Assembly (NCBI GenBank): GCA_004557975.1 | Contig: SFEV01000009.1 | Coordinates: 1-59,890, forward strand | Origin: Lachnospiraceae bacterium | GTDB lineage: Bacteria > Bacillota > Clostridia > Lachnospirales > Lachnospiraceae | Length of the DNA: 59,890 nt | Direction: 5' to 3' | In this document: piece after piece, positions 32,044-40,817 of the stretch | Position numbering within the stretch: the first letter of the stretch is position 1 | Layout of the letters: each line of letters starts with the position of its first letter | Program-made: the position numbers and the translations under genes | The notes under the pieces: generated by a model | The model's input: the letters and a program-made list of their open reading frames with translations, nothing else | Databases searched by the model: none | Told to the model about the DNA's origin: nothing

Positions 32044-33432
32044 CTACTCGCAGTTGCCGACAGTACGCGGATACGGAATTACGTCGCGGATGTTGGACAT
32101 ACCTGTCAGATACATCACGCAGCGCTCAAATCCCAGTCCGAAACCGGCATGGCGCGTGGAACCGTATTTGCGCAGATCCATGTAATATTTGTAATCCTCA
32201 GGCTTCATGCCCAGCTCGGCAATTCGGCCTTCCAGCTTTGTGAAATCATCCTCTCTCTGGCTTCCTCCGATGATCTCGCCGATGCCCGGTACGAGGCAGT
32301 CCATGGCTGCAACGGTTTTGCCGTCCTCATTCAGCTTCATATAGAATGCCTTGATCTCCTTCGGATAGTCCGTAACGAATACAGGGCGTTTGAAAATCTG
32401 CTCTGTCAGATAGCGCTCATGCTCCGTCTGAAGATCGCAGCCCCAGGATACCTTGTACTCGAACTTGTCATTGTTTTTCTCCAGCAGCTTCACAGCCTCT
32501 GTGTAGGTCACACGTCCGAATTCTGAATTCATCACGTGATTCAGGCGGTCAATCAGTCCCTTGTCCACAAAGGAATTGAAGAAATTCATTTCCTCCGGCG
32601 CATTCTCCAGAACGTAACGGATGATATACTTGATCATGGATTCGGCGAGCTCCATGTCATCCTCCAGATCGGCAAATGCAATTTCCGGCTCAATCATCCA
32701 GAACTCAGCCGCATGACGCGCCGTGTTGGAATTCTCAGCGCGGAATGTGGGACCAAACGTATAGACACTGCGGAACGCCTGGGCAAAGGACTCTGCATCC
32801 AGCTGTCCGCTCACTGTCAGGTTCGTCATCTTGCCAAAGAAGTCCTGAGTATAGTCTATCTCTCCTCTGTCATTGCGCGGAACATCATTCAGATCCATGG
32901 TTGTCACCTGGAACATTTCTCCCGCACCCTCACAGTCACTTCCCGTGATCAGAGGAGTATTCACATAGACAAAATTTCTTTCCTGGAAAAATTTGTGGAT
33001 TGCGTATGCAGCCATGGAGCGGATGCGGAACACTGCCTGGAACGTATTTGTTCTCGGACGCAGATGCGGAACCGTTCTCAAAAACTCCATGGAATGGCGC
33101 TTTTTCTGCATCGGATAATCCGGTGTGGAAGCACCCTCCACCTCCACGGACTCAGCCTGAATTTCGAAAGGCTGTTTTGCATTCGGAGTCGCTACAAGCG
33201 TACCCTTTACAACAATTGCTGCGCCCACATTCAGTCTGGAAATTTCTGCGAAATTCTCCAGCTTGTCCGAATATACAATCTGAAGTGTCTCAAAGAAAGA
33301 ACCGTCATGCAGTACGATAAAACCAAAAGTCTTCGAATCGCGGATACTTCGCACCCATCCTCCGACCGTGATTTCTTTGCCCGTATAAACATCGCTGTTG
33401 CGGTATAATTCCTTTACAGTAGTCAAATTCAT
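32044..33432 (-). CDS. asnS: Asparaginyl-tRNA synthetase
   Basis: Class II synthetase of 462 residues. N-terminal anticodon-binding OB fold (ITVGGWVRSIRDSKTFGFIVLHDG), class II motif 2 around FRAENSNTARHAAEFWMIEPE and motif 3 GFGLGFERCVMYLTGMSNIRDVIPYPRT. The ending PRTVGNCE is typical of AsnS and distinguishes it from AspS. The ATG at 33432 has AAAGGAG upstream. Confidence 0.96.
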   Translation of the reverse strand: MNLTTVKELYRNSDVYTGKEITVGGWVRSIRDSKTFGFIVLHDGSFFETLQIVYSDKLENFAEISRLNVGAAIVVKGTLVATPNAKQPFEIQAESVEVEGASTPDYPMQKKRHSMEFLRTVPHLRPRTNTFQAVFRIRSMAAYAIHKFFQERNFVYVNTPLITGSDCEGAGEMFQVTTMDLNDVPRNDRGEIDYTQDFFGKMTNLTVSGQLDAESFAQAFRSVYTFGPTFRAENSNTARHAAEFWMIEPEIAFADLEDDMELAESMIKYIIRYVLENAPEEMNFFNSFVDKGLIDRLNHVMNSEFGRVTYTEAVKLLEKNNDKFEYKVSWGCDLQTEHERYLTEQIFKRPVFVTDYPKEIKAFYMKLNEDGKTVAAMDCLVPGIGEIIGGSQREDDFTKLEGRIAELGMKPEDYKYYMDLRKYGSTRHAGFGLGFERCVMYLTGMSNIRDVIPYPRTVGNCE

Positions 33433-33722
33433 TGCTTCTTTCTCCTTTTTCCGTATCAAACGGGGCCGGCATTTGCCCCTTATTCGCTGTATTGCGTCCT
33501 ATTATTATATAATCTTTTCGTGTTTCCCGCAAGAGTCAATCAGCGAGTCAGCCGCATAACAGCCGGAAACTCAAATTTTTATCTTTCTCCTTGCAACAAT
33601 CCGCTTCTTTTTTTACACTTAATATACAGAACGGTATCGTTTTGGTGCACCAGATGTCGACATGGGAGAACAGTCTCCCTATCCCTGAATTTGTGCCGCA
33701 AAATGCGGCACCGGAGGAAATT

Positions 33723-34223
33723 ATGAAACATATAAATGAACTTGTCCGGCAGGCCGGCGGCGGTGACGCCCACGCCTTTGCCACACTGTACGAAATGATC
33801 TATCAGGATCTGTATCGTTTCGCACTCTACACACTGCATCATACGCAGGACGCGGAGGATGCTGTCAGTGAAGCAGTTACAGATGCCTTCGCGCAGATTC
33901 ACACGCTTCGCGATGCTTCTGCATTCAAGTCGTGGATGTTCCGGATTCTGACTGCCAAGTGCAGTCATCGCATCCGCCAGTACATGAACCGCGAATCCGC
34001 TCTCGATGAATCTATGCCGGATTCCGCACAGGAAACAGATGAGCAGCTTGATGTCCGGCGTGCCTTTGCCTCTCTGCCTGACGAGGATCGTCTGATTCTC
34101 TCCATGAATCTCTTTGCCGGATATTCCAGTCAGGAGATTGCAGGGCAGCTCGGCATGAACGCCAATACAGTCCGCTCACGCCAGAGCCGCGCTCTGAAGA
34201 AACTTGAGCAGCTGTTATCGTGA
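33723..34223 (+). CDS. Sigma-70 family (ECF-like) RNA polymerase sigma factor
   Basis: Sigma factor of 166 residues with region 2 (DLYRFALYTLHHTQDAEDAVSEAVTDAFAQI; FKSWMFRILTAKC) and region 4 (LPDEDRLILSMNLFAGYSSQEIAGQLGMNANTVRSRQSRALKKLEQLL). The start ATG at 33723 follows GGAGG. The reading frame stays open upstream without homology. It is followed 42 bases later by a membrane beta-propeller gene on the same strand, the place an anti-sigma gene would have. Target promoters are unknown. Confidence 0.9.
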   Translation: MKHINELVRQAGGGDAHAFATLYEMIYQDLYRFALYTLHHTQDAEDAVSEAVTDAFAQIHTLRDASAFKSWMFRILTAKCSHRIRQYMNRESALDESMPDSAQETDEQLDVRRAFASLPDEDRLILSMNLFAGYSSQEIAGQLGMNANTVRSRQSRALKKLEQLLS

Positions 34224-34265
34224 AACCATTCATCCGAATATTATATTTTCAGAAAGGAATGCCGT

Positions 34266-36410
34266 ATGAACGAAAAAGATTTGCTGAATAAAATAAAAGA
34301 CAGCGCAGAAAATGTCACTCCGCCGGATTCTCTCAGTCCGGACGCCATAGAAAAAATGCTCTCACAGAACGCTTCCGCGCAGAACCGTCCGGAACACAGC
34401 GCAGAGCGGCGCCGTAAAAAAAGATCGCTTTCTTATTATATTACACATTATGGCAGCCTGGCAGCCGTCTGTGTTCTGGCTGTGACGGCAGCCTGGCAGG
34501 CAAACGAAATTTCCAGACTGTCCGGCGAAGAGGATTCTTCCAAAATCCGGATTGCTGAGGACGCATCTGCTGATATGGAAGAAAATCTGACTGTCTCTGC
34601 TGCAGCATCCGAAGAATCGGAAACGACTTCCCCCCGCAGCAGTGCCGTCCTGACAGATGCTTTCACGTACGCAGACAGCTATGAGGAAATCTACCGTACA
34701 CTGCAGGAGATTTCCGCTAATTACGGATACGTTATACTGGAAGACACCATGGAATACTCTGCGGTGGAGACGAGAGAGCTTTATTCGCAGGATACGGGTG
34801 CGCTCGCCAGATCTGCCTCCGACGCTGACGCAGAAAGCGCTTCTTCCGGCTCCGGTGCCGCAGATTTTTCTGATACCAATATCCAGGAAAAAGGTGTGGA
34901 TGAAGCAGACATCATCAAGACGGACGGCACGTATATCTATATTCTGCGTGGAAACGGCACACTGGCCATCGTCCGTGCAGACGGTGCGTCGTCTGAGACA
35001 GTCAGCATCACAGAGGTCATCGACAAAAACAGTGCATACATTCAGGAAATGTATCTGGACGGCGATCTGCTGCATATTATCGCCGTGCAGGAACAGACTT
35101 CGCTGAACCAGGAATCAGACGTTTACTATACCTCCACAAATATCGAGACGGTACTTCACACGTATGATATTGCGGACCGCAGCGCTCCGGTACTTGCAGG
35201 AACCGTGACCCAGGAGGGAAGTTATACGGATTCCCGCAAGGTGGGTTCTTTTATCTACCTGTTTACCTCCTATTATCCGGATATTCAGAGCACCTACAAT
35301 GAGAGCACCATTATCCCGCGGATCAACGGCACTGCAGCAGAGGCTTCTGACTTTTATCTGCCGGGTTCCATGCAGGATACCGCATATCTGGTGATTTCCT
35401 CAGTGGACAGCTCTGCCCCGAATGATATCGTGGACAGCAAAATCCTGGTTTCCGGCGCTTCACACTTCTATGTAAGCACAGAAAATATTTACATTGCCAA
35501 TGAAACGTATACCAGTGGAACGACGCGGACAGAGCTCACGAAATTCCATTATGCAGACGGACAGATTACCGGTGTGGCCGCTGCCTTCGTAAAAGGTTAT
35601 CTGAATGACTCCTTCTCACTGAATGAGTACAACGGATACCTGCGCGTTGTCACCACCTACTACGGCAACAGCACAACCGCGCTGCGAAATAAACTGGGAG
35701 AACTTACAGACCTGGATTTTTCTGTCTCCGGTGACTGGGAAGAGCACAACGGACTGTTCATCTTTGACGAGAACATGCAGCAGACCGGCTCCATTGAGGA
35801 TCTGGCAGAAGGTGAAACGATCCGCTCCGCACGTTTCTTCGGAGACACGGGATACTTTGTCACTTTCCGCCAGACAGATCCGCTCTTCTCCGCAGATCTC
35901 TCAGACCCTGCCAACCCTCAGATTCTCGGCGAACTGAAAATCAGCGGATTCTCCTCCTATCTGCATTTTTACGGCGAAGATCTGCTGCTCGGCATCGGCT
36001 ATGAGGCAGATGAGAATACCGGCATTACCTCCGGGCTGAAGCTTTCCATGTTTGACATCTCCGACCCGACAAATGTGACGGAGACAGACCGTCTGGTTCT
36101 GCCCGGCATCACCTGGTGTCCGGCAATAGAGAATTACAAATCCATTCTCGTCCAGCCGGAGAAAAATCTGATCGGTTTCTTCTGTGATAATCGATACCTT
36201 ACCTTCTCCTGGACAGAGGAGAACGGATTCTCGCAGGAAATGGTTTATGACTTTTATTCGGATATGCTGACAGGAGCGGCAGACTATACGACTGTGCGCG
36301 GCCTGTACATCGACGATACGTTCTATGTGGCAGGTGAAACCTTCCTCGTATCCTTTGATATGGAAAAAGAGTTTGAAAAGCTTGAGGCTGTCAGAATAGC
36401 GGAAGAATAA
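34266..36410 (+). CDS. Membrane-anchored beta-propeller domain protein, candidate anti-sigma factor
   Basis: Protein of 714 residues. A cytosolic N-terminus of about 55 residues (ENVTPPDSLSPDAIEKML) precedes one membrane segment at about 59-78. A large outer part contains the secreted beta-propeller family motif GVDEADIIKTDGTYIYIL near residue 214 and WD40-like blades to the end. AAAGGAATGCCGT precedes the ATG. The single-pass build, together with co-transcription with the sigma factor, suggests the small inner domain holds the sigma factor until the propeller senses something outside. That function is inference. A terminator follows. Confidence 0.8.
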   Translation: MNEKDLLNKIKDSAENVTPPDSLSPDAIEKMLSQNASAQNRPEHSAERRRKKRSLSYYITHYGSLAAVCVLAVTAAWQANEISRLSGEEDSSKIRIAEDASADMEENLTVSAAASEESETTSPRSSAVLTDAFTYADSYEEIYRTLQEISANYGYVILEDTMEYSAVETRELYSQDTGALARSASDADAESASSGSGAADFSDTNIQEKGVDEADIIKTDGTYIYILRGNGTLAIVRADGASSETVSITEVIDKNSAYIQEMYLDGDLLHIIAVQEQTSLNQESDVYYTSTNIETVLHTYDIADRSAPVLAGTVTQEGSYTDSRKVGSFIYLFTSYYPDIQSTYNESTIIPRINGTAAEASDFYLPGSMQDTAYLVISSVDSSAPNDIVDSKILVSGASHFYVSTENIYIANETYTSGTTRTELTKFHYADGQITGVAAAFVKGYLNDSFSLNEYNGYLRVVTTYYGNSTTALRNKLGELTDLDFSVSGDWEEHNGLFIFDENMQQTGSIEDLAEGETIRSARFFGDTGYFVTFRQTDPLFSADLSDPANPQILGELKISGFSSYLHFYGEDLLLGIGYEADENTGITSGLKLSMFDISDPTNVTETDRLVLPGITWCPAIENYKSILVQPEKNLIGFFCDNRYLTFSWTEENGFSQEMVYDFYSDMLTGAADYTTVRGLYIDDTFYVAGETFLVSFDMEKEFEKLEAVRIAEE

Positions 36411-36432
36411 TACTTTTGAAAAATAAGATTGT

Positions 36433-36467
36433 ACAGAAAAAGCCCGACACCGTGCGGGCTTTTCTGT
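36433..36467 (+). terminator. Terminator of the sigma/beta-propeller operon
   Basis: Stem ACAGAAAAAGCCCG (36433-36446) with CGGGCTTTTCTGT (36455-36467) around an 8-base loop, followed by TTTTGC. It starts 23 bases past the stop codon. The A-rich side could also serve the convergent minus-strand hydrolase gene. Confidence 0.85.
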
Positions 36468-36472
36468 TTTGC

Positions 36473-36586
36473 TCTGTTCTCCTGAATATTATGACAATCC
36501 GTTCTGTTTTGCACCATCCTCCGATATTGCAGCAATCCGTTCTGATTTGCGCCATCTTCCGATATTACAGCAGTCCGTTCTGTTTT
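36473..36586. repeat. Three imperfect 38-bp tandem repeats across the hydrolase stop codon
   Basis: Units at about 36473-36510, 36511-36548 and 36549-36586 share the core CAATCCGTTCTGTTTTGC and CCGATATT. The unit at 36549-36586 encodes the end of the hydrolase (Lys-Gln-Asn-Gly-Leu-Leu-stop), so the gene's last codons have been copied twice into the 3' untranslated region. The outermost unit is the most diverged. Confidence 0.8.
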
Positions 36587-37500
36587 ATCCAGTCCAGGAT
36601 GTCCTCATACACCTCCTGGCGGTCCATCTCATTGAGCAGTTCGTGGCGATCCTCCGGGTACAGTCTGCACTCCACACTGCGCATTCCCGTTTCCCGGAAA
36701 AGCTTCTCGACGATGCGCACACCTTTGCCGAATCCGCCCACAGGATCTTTCTCTCCCGATATAAACAGGACCGGAAGCTCCCTGGGCATCCGCTCCAGAT
36801 ATTCTCTGCGGATTACCTTGTACATGGTCAGGAACAGATTATAGTATCCGTTCAGCGTAAACAGGAATCCGCATTTCGGATCGCTTTCGTATGCGTCAAC
36901 AATCTCTTCATTGCGGCAAAGCCAGTCCGACTGTGTCCGGTTGGGTGCAAATTTTGAATTAAAACTGCCGAAGGTCATCCACTGCAGCAGATGGCTGCGC
37001 GACTTCCATCCCCTCAGAGCCGCCTCCACGCGGCACAGAGCGAGAGCTGCCTTAAGTACCGCTTCCGGCTGGTATCCTGTTCCGCAGATGACTGCACCGC
37101 TCAGTTCTGTACCGTGGCAGCAGAGATACTGCCGCACAAGGAAAGATCCCATGCTGTGTCCCAGCATAATATACGGCACTTTATCATATTCTCTCCTGGT
37201 CATGTGTACAATCTGATGGATGTCACGCACCAGAGCGCGGTCGCCGTTCTCCTTCGCGAAATAGCCGTACCCTTCCTCCGATTCTACGGAATCACCGTGC
37301 CCCAGATGATCGTGTCCGACCACCAGAATTCCCTGCCCGGCCAGAAAAAATGCGAACTCCCTGTAGCGGGCAATATGTTCGGACATGCCATGCACCAGCT
37401 GAACTACCGCGCGCACTTCTCCCTCCGGTATCCAGCGCATGCCGTGTATCTTAACATTCCCTTCATTCGATGTAAATGTAAAATGTTCTTCGCGAATCAT
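36565..37500 (-). CDS. Alpha/beta hydrolase, monoacylglycerol lipase / lysophospholipase type
   Basis: Serine hydrolase of 311 residues (Hydrolase_4 / S33 fold). Oxyanion region LVHGMSEHIARYREFA, nucleophile Ser in LGHSMGSF near residue 116, Asp in ISGEKDPVGG and His in EDRHELLNE make a full catalytic triad. No signal peptide, so probably cytosolic or membrane-peripheral, cleaving lysophospholipids or monoacylglycerols. GGAGGGG precedes the ATG. The 3' end lies in a tandem repeat. Confidence 0.87.
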   Translation of the reverse strand: MIREEHFTFTSNEGNVKIHGMRWIPEGEVRAVVQLVHGMSEHIARYREFAFFLAGQGILVVGHDHLGHGDSVESEEGYGYFAKENGDRALVRDIHQIVHMTRREYDKVPYIMLGHSMGSFLVRQYLCCHGTELSGAVICGTGYQPEAVLKAALALCRVEAALRGWKSRSHLLQWMTFGSFNSKFAPNRTQSDWLCRNEEIVDAYESDPKCGFLFTLNGYYNLFLTMYKVIRREYLERMPRELPVLFISGEKDPVGGFGKGVRIVEKLFRETGMRSVECRLYPEDRHELLNEMDRQEVYEDILDWIKQNGLL

Positions 37501-37596
37501 AGTGTGCCCCTCCTGTTGTCTGATTTTGAATCCTGCCGTCCCGCTTTACGTTTTATTCCCGTGAGAATCCCCTGCTCTTAACAATGCTGTATGCAG

Positions 37597-38454
37597 TTAC
37601 ACCAGTGCATCTGCCAGTCCTGCAAACTGCTCCAGCGTAAGCGCCTCTCCCCGCACATTTTCCGGCAGTCCTGCCTTCTGCAGTGCCTCAAGAATTTCTT
37701 CCTTTGTGAAAGACAGCTCCGAAGAATTCTTCAGCCCGTTTAGAAGTGTCTTCCGGCGCTGATTAAAGGATGCCCGGATCAGAGAAAACAGCAGCTTTTC
37801 ATCTCTCACCGCCACCGGAGGATTCTGGTATCTCGTCAGGCGGATGACAGCGCTGCCCACATTTGGCCGCGGGATAAAGCAGTTGGGCGGAACATTCGCG
37901 GCAATGTAAGGTTCGGCGTAATACTGCACAGCCAGTGAAAGTGCACCGTAATCCTTGGTCCCCGGTCCCGCCTGCATGCGCTGTGCCACTTCTTTCTGCA
38001 CCATGACAGTGATGCTGTCCAGAGGCACATGGCTCTCAAACAGTCCCATAATAATCGGTGTCGTGATATAGTAGGGAAGGTTGGCGACTACCTTGATCGG
38101 TTTCCCGCCGTTTTTTTCCTGTGCAATCGCTGCCAGATCCGTTTTCAGTACGTCCTGGTTGATCACCGTCACGTTGTCGTATCCGGCGAGGGTTTCCTCC
38201 AGAATCGGAATCAGATTGCGGTCAATCTCGACAGCCGTCACCTCTCTGGCGGCCTCCGCAAGATACTGAGTCATCGTGCCGATCCCAGGACCGATTTCCA
38301 GCACAAAATCTTCTTTTGTGATTCCTGATGCCGCAATGATTTTGTCCAGTACATGAGGATCAATCAGAAAATTCTGACCGAACTTTTTCTGGAAATCAAA
38401 GCCATATTTCTGAATAATTTCGATGGTTTTCTGTGGATTTGAAAGTTTCTGCAT
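37597..38454 (-). CDS. rsmA: 16S rRNA dimethyladenosine methyltransferase
   Basis: KsgA/RsmA of 285 residues, which dimethylates two adjacent adenines in the 3' hairpin of 16S rRNA using S-adenosylmethionine. FGQNFLID at the N-terminus, SAM site EIGPGIGTMTQYLAE, acidic loop VEIDRNLI, catalytic NLPYYITTP and C-terminal FIPRPNVGSAVIRL. AAAGGAG precedes the ATG. It follows tatD, the usual Firmicutes pairing. Confidence 0.96.
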   Translation of the reverse strand: MQKLSNPQKTIEIIQKYGFDFQKKFGQNFLIDPHVLDKIIAASGITKEDFVLEIGPGIGTMTQYLAEAAREVTAVEIDRNLIPILEETLAGYDNVTVINQDVLKTDLAAIAQEKNGGKPIKVVANLPYYITTPIIMGLFESHVPLDSITVMVQKEVAQRMQAGPGTKDYGALSLAVQYYAEPYIAANVPPNCFIPRPNVGSAVIRLTRYQNPPVAVRDEKLLFSLIRASFNQRRKTLLNGLKNSSELSFTKEEILEALQKAGLPENVRGEALTLEQFAGLADALV

Positions 38455-38561
38455 GAAGTCTCCTTTTATTTCCGATAAAGTAACTTGTCCGGCTAATTCG
38501 CTGTTTCCACCGGATTTTGCTTGCCGTCATTTCGTGTTTTTGTCCGGATTCAAATCGCCCA

Positions 38562-39341
38562 CTATTTCACAGATTTTATACCGGGATACAATCGCATCGT
38601 ATTTTCGTACAGGATTTCTTCGACCTCGTTTACATCCATCCCCTTAATCCGGGCAATCTCAGCCGTTACCAGTGGAAGATACAGAGAAGAATTGCGTTTC
38701 CCCCGGTTCGGTGCAGGAGCAAGATACGGACAGTCCGTCTCCACCACGATATGCTCAAGCGGCACCGTCTCCACAACTTCTTTCATCACACGGGCATTCT
38801 TAAATGTCACAACACCGCCAACACCGATAAAATATCCCAGCTTCACGTACTCCATCGCCATCTGAGCCGAGGATGAAAAGCAGTGGATGACTCCTCCCGT
38901 CGTCCCCGCATGTTCTTTTTTCATAATATCAAACGTATCCTGTGCCGCCTCACGGCTGTGGATATTGACCGGAAGCCCCGTATCATTTGCCATCTGAAGC
39001 TGCCTCACAAACCAGAGCTTCTGGAATTCATGAGCTTCCTTATCCCAGTAGTAATCCAGCCCGATCTCACCGACCGCGACTGTTTTTTCCTTCCGGCAAA
39101 GATCATACATCCACAGAAGCTTCTGCTCATCCAGTGAGCCCACCTCATCGGGATGCACACCCACCGCTGCATAAATAAACGGATACTTCTCTGCCAGCTC
39201 CTGGCTCGCCCGGACTCCCTGGAGCGACGCTCCCACATTTACAATTCCGGTAATACCGTTCGGGATCATCTGCGCAAGCAGCTCGTCCCGGTCTTCCTCA
39301 AACGCCTTGTCATCATAATGTGCGTGACTGTCAAAAATCAT
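38562..39341 (-). CDS. tatD: TatD family metal-dependent hydrolase (DNase)
   Basis: TIM-barrel metallohydrolase of 259 residues. Metal ligands are visible as DSHAHYDD, Glu in AVGEIGLDYYW, His in NIHSREAAQ, His in GVIHCFSS and Asp in VVETDCPYLAP. Family members are nucleases acting in DNA repair or turnover. Paired with rsmA. Confidence 0.94.
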   Translation of the reverse strand: MIFDSHAHYDDKAFEEDRDELLAQMIPNGITGIVNVGASLQGVRASQELAEKYPFIYAAVGVHPDEVGSLDEQKLLWMYDLCRKEKTVAVGEIGLDYYWDKEAHEFQKLWFVRQLQMANDTGLPVNIHSREAAQDTFDIMKKEHAGTTGGVIHCFSSSAQMAMEYVKLGYFIGVGGVVTFKNARVMKEVVETVPLEHIVVETDCPYLAPAPNRGKRNSSLYLPLVTAEIARIKGMDVNEVEEILYENTMRLYPGIKSVK

Positions 39342-39362
39342 AATTTTCCCTGGTTCCCCTCT

Positions 39363-39599
39363 TTAGATTCGGTTAATAAAAAGCTCCGGCTCGTTTTCCA
39401 CCAGATCTTCTACAAGATATTTGTAATCCAAATTTTCAATTCCACACGCTCCGGACTCAATCTGCCCGGACAGCCTGCTGCGATAGTATATATCCATAGC
39501 CTCACGAATACTGATCCCTTTGTACTCAGAAAGATATCGTATAATGTTCTCTTCCAGATTTTGTTTGTAAACTTTTTCCAATATCTCCTTTTCAACCAT
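39363..39599 (-). CDS. Small protein of a DUF3791/DUF3990 cassette
   Basis: Protein of 78 residues, acidic and helical, starting at the ATG at 39599 with GTGGAG seven bases upstream. It has the pattern ISIREAMDIYYRSRL and a C-terminal LDYKYLVEDLVENEPELF. I recall similar small proteins following DUF3990 genes in Clostridia, possibly the cognate antitoxin or immunity partner. No defined domain name is recalled with certainty. It is translationally close to the truncated gene upstream (4-base gap), so the three genes form one operon. Confidence 0.65.
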   Translation of the reverse strand: MVEKEILEKVYKQNLEENIIRYLSEYKGISIREAMDIYYRSRLSGQIESGACGIENLDYKYLVEDLVENEPELFINRI

Positions 39600-39603
39600 G
39601 TTT

Positions 39604-39702
39604 TTACTCCACAATATATGCCGAATCAAACTTCAGATATCTCTTTGAAAAAGAAGTATCTGGTTTTTCAATAATCTCCGTAGTTCCATGATAAACTATC
39701 AC
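39604..39702 (-). pseudogene. Remnant of DUF3990 (ADP-ribosyltransferase-like) gene
   Basis: Reading frame of only 32 codons, starting at GTG 39702, which overlaps the DUF3791 stop (GTGA). It begins IVYHGTTEIIEKPD, which matches the start of DUF3990 proteins (VYHGS/T and IxxPD), and ends LKFDSAYIVE, which looks like the family C-terminus. The usual protein is roughly 150 residues, so an internal in-frame deletion of most of the catalytic domain is the simplest reading. Family assignment rests on short motifs. Confidence 0.6.
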
Positions 39703-39917
39703 TGATTTTCCTCCCGTTCAGCATACAGTTCTGTAATATCCTCAATCAGATATTCCCTGCCCAGCGTATGAAGGGTATCATAACACGGTACGATATAATC
39801 ATCCAGAATGCCGGTTTTCACCAGAGAAGCATATACTTTGGCCTGTGACATATGCCATGAATCCGCCAACTGGTGTATCAGATAAATAATAAATGTCAGT
39901 TCTTTTCCTTCGATCAT
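39699..39917 (-). CDS. DUF3791 family protein
   Basis: Protein of 72 residues with the family pattern IIYLIHQLADSWHMSQAKVYASLVKTGILDDYIVPCYDTLHTLGREYLIEDI. GGGGG lies upstream of the ATG. DUF3791 genes are regularly found directly before DUF3990 ADP-ribosyltransferase-like genes, as here. The stop overlaps the start of the DUF3990 remnant. Proposed role: part of a toxin-antitoxin-like or defence cassette. This is inference, with no activity shown by the sequence. Confidence 0.8.
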   Translation of the reverse strand: MIEGKELTFIIYLIHQLADSWHMSQAKVYASLVKTGILDDYIVPCYDTLHTLGREYLIEDITELYAEREENQ

Positions 39918-40060
39918 GAATATCCCCCTGGTTTTCAGCTAAAAATCCTCTCACTGATTATAACACGAAATCTCCCCATTTCCGCACCCTATGTGTAAAA
40001 TTTTCTCTAAATATTAATTGTATACCTGTATCACATATACTTGAACGTGGAGAAAGTCCG

Positions 40061-40152
40061 CTATTCCACCAGTTCCTGATAGGTCCAGTCCAGAATACCA
40101 CCAAATTCATATACCCGCTGATAGCCCAGATCAGCCAGTTTTATTACAGCGC
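40061..40152 (-). pseudogene. C-terminal fragment of a rhodanese-domain protein
   Basis: The minus strand encodes VIKLADLGYQRVYEFGGILDW and a few more residues to a stop at 40061. This is the C-terminal helix and strand of a rhodanese (the part after the active-site loop). No start codon or catalytic Cys loop is present. It overlaps the last bases of the GNAT gene in another frame, so the GNAT gene or a recombination joint sits where the rhodanese N-terminus was. Confidence 0.6.
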
Positions 40153-40671
40153 CCGCTCTGCTACAATGAGAATCGCCTTCTCCCGTGGAACCTCTCTGAG
40201 ATCCAGAAACCCGTTTTTTCTCCAGAAATGACTTGACTGAGGATTTTCTTTCTCAAAGGCCAACCGGACTTTCCGAAAACCGGACTTCTTCAGATATCCG
40301 CAGAGTTCCGTAATCAGACTGCTGCCCTGTCCCCGACCCTGATACACGGCATTCATCATAAAGAAACCGATATAAGCGATATCAGAATCCGGATATCCGT
40401 CGATCAAATCCATGACAGCCACCAGCTTTTCGCCGCCCGGATTTTCTCTGTCAAAAAATCCAACGTAATACTTATCTTCCTGTCCTTTTCCCGGCGGTGT
40501 AATAGTCATATCATTTTTCAGTTCCTCCGCCGTGTTCTGCCTGCCGCAGTGCTCATAATACAACCGGTTTCCTCTGCAAAGCTCGAAGATCGTCGGAATA
40601 TCCTCTTCCATCATTTTTCTCACTGCATATTTCTCAGAAAAATGCGAAACCTCAAGCCGGTTCTGATGCAT
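40144..40671 (-). CDS. GNAT family N-acetyltransferase
   Basis: Acetyltransferase-like protein of 175 residues. Acetyl-CoA-binding motif A is visible as FFMMNAVYQGRGQGSSLITELCGYL (QGRGQG pyrophosphate loop), followed by motif B VRLAFEKENPQSSHFWRKNGF. Substrate unknown. GGGGG precedes the ATG. Its last codons overlap a rhodanese fragment in another frame. Confidence 0.82.
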   Translation of the reverse strand: MHQNRLEVSHFSEKYAVRKMMEEDIPTIFELCRGNRLYYEHCGRQNTAEELKNDMTITPPGKGQEDKYYVGFFDRENPGGEKLVAVMDLIDGYPDSDIAYIGFFMMNAVYQGRGQGSSLITELCGYLKKSGFRKVRLAFEKENPQSSHFWRKNGFLDLREVPREKAILIVAERAL

Positions 40672-40718
40672 ACCTGTTTTCCCCCTAAATTATTTATTGC
40701 ATGTTACTATAACGCAAA

Positions 40719-40755
40719 TGCGGGAGAATGGCAACTGCTCATCCATTCTCCCGCA
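40719..40755 (-). terminator. Conserved hairpin copy 1 (downstream of the permease)
   Basis: Perfect 13-bp stem TGCGGGAGAATGG (40719-40731) with its complement (40743-40755) and an 11-base loop. It lies 62 bases past the permease stop on the minus strand. A second copy is at 45766-45802, with two compensating base-pair changes in the stem. Confidence 0.7.
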
Positions 40756-40817
40756 TAATCTTCTGATATGTTTTCCGAAACATCTTTGTTCTGACTGTCC
40801 GTAACCAGAATGTCAGC

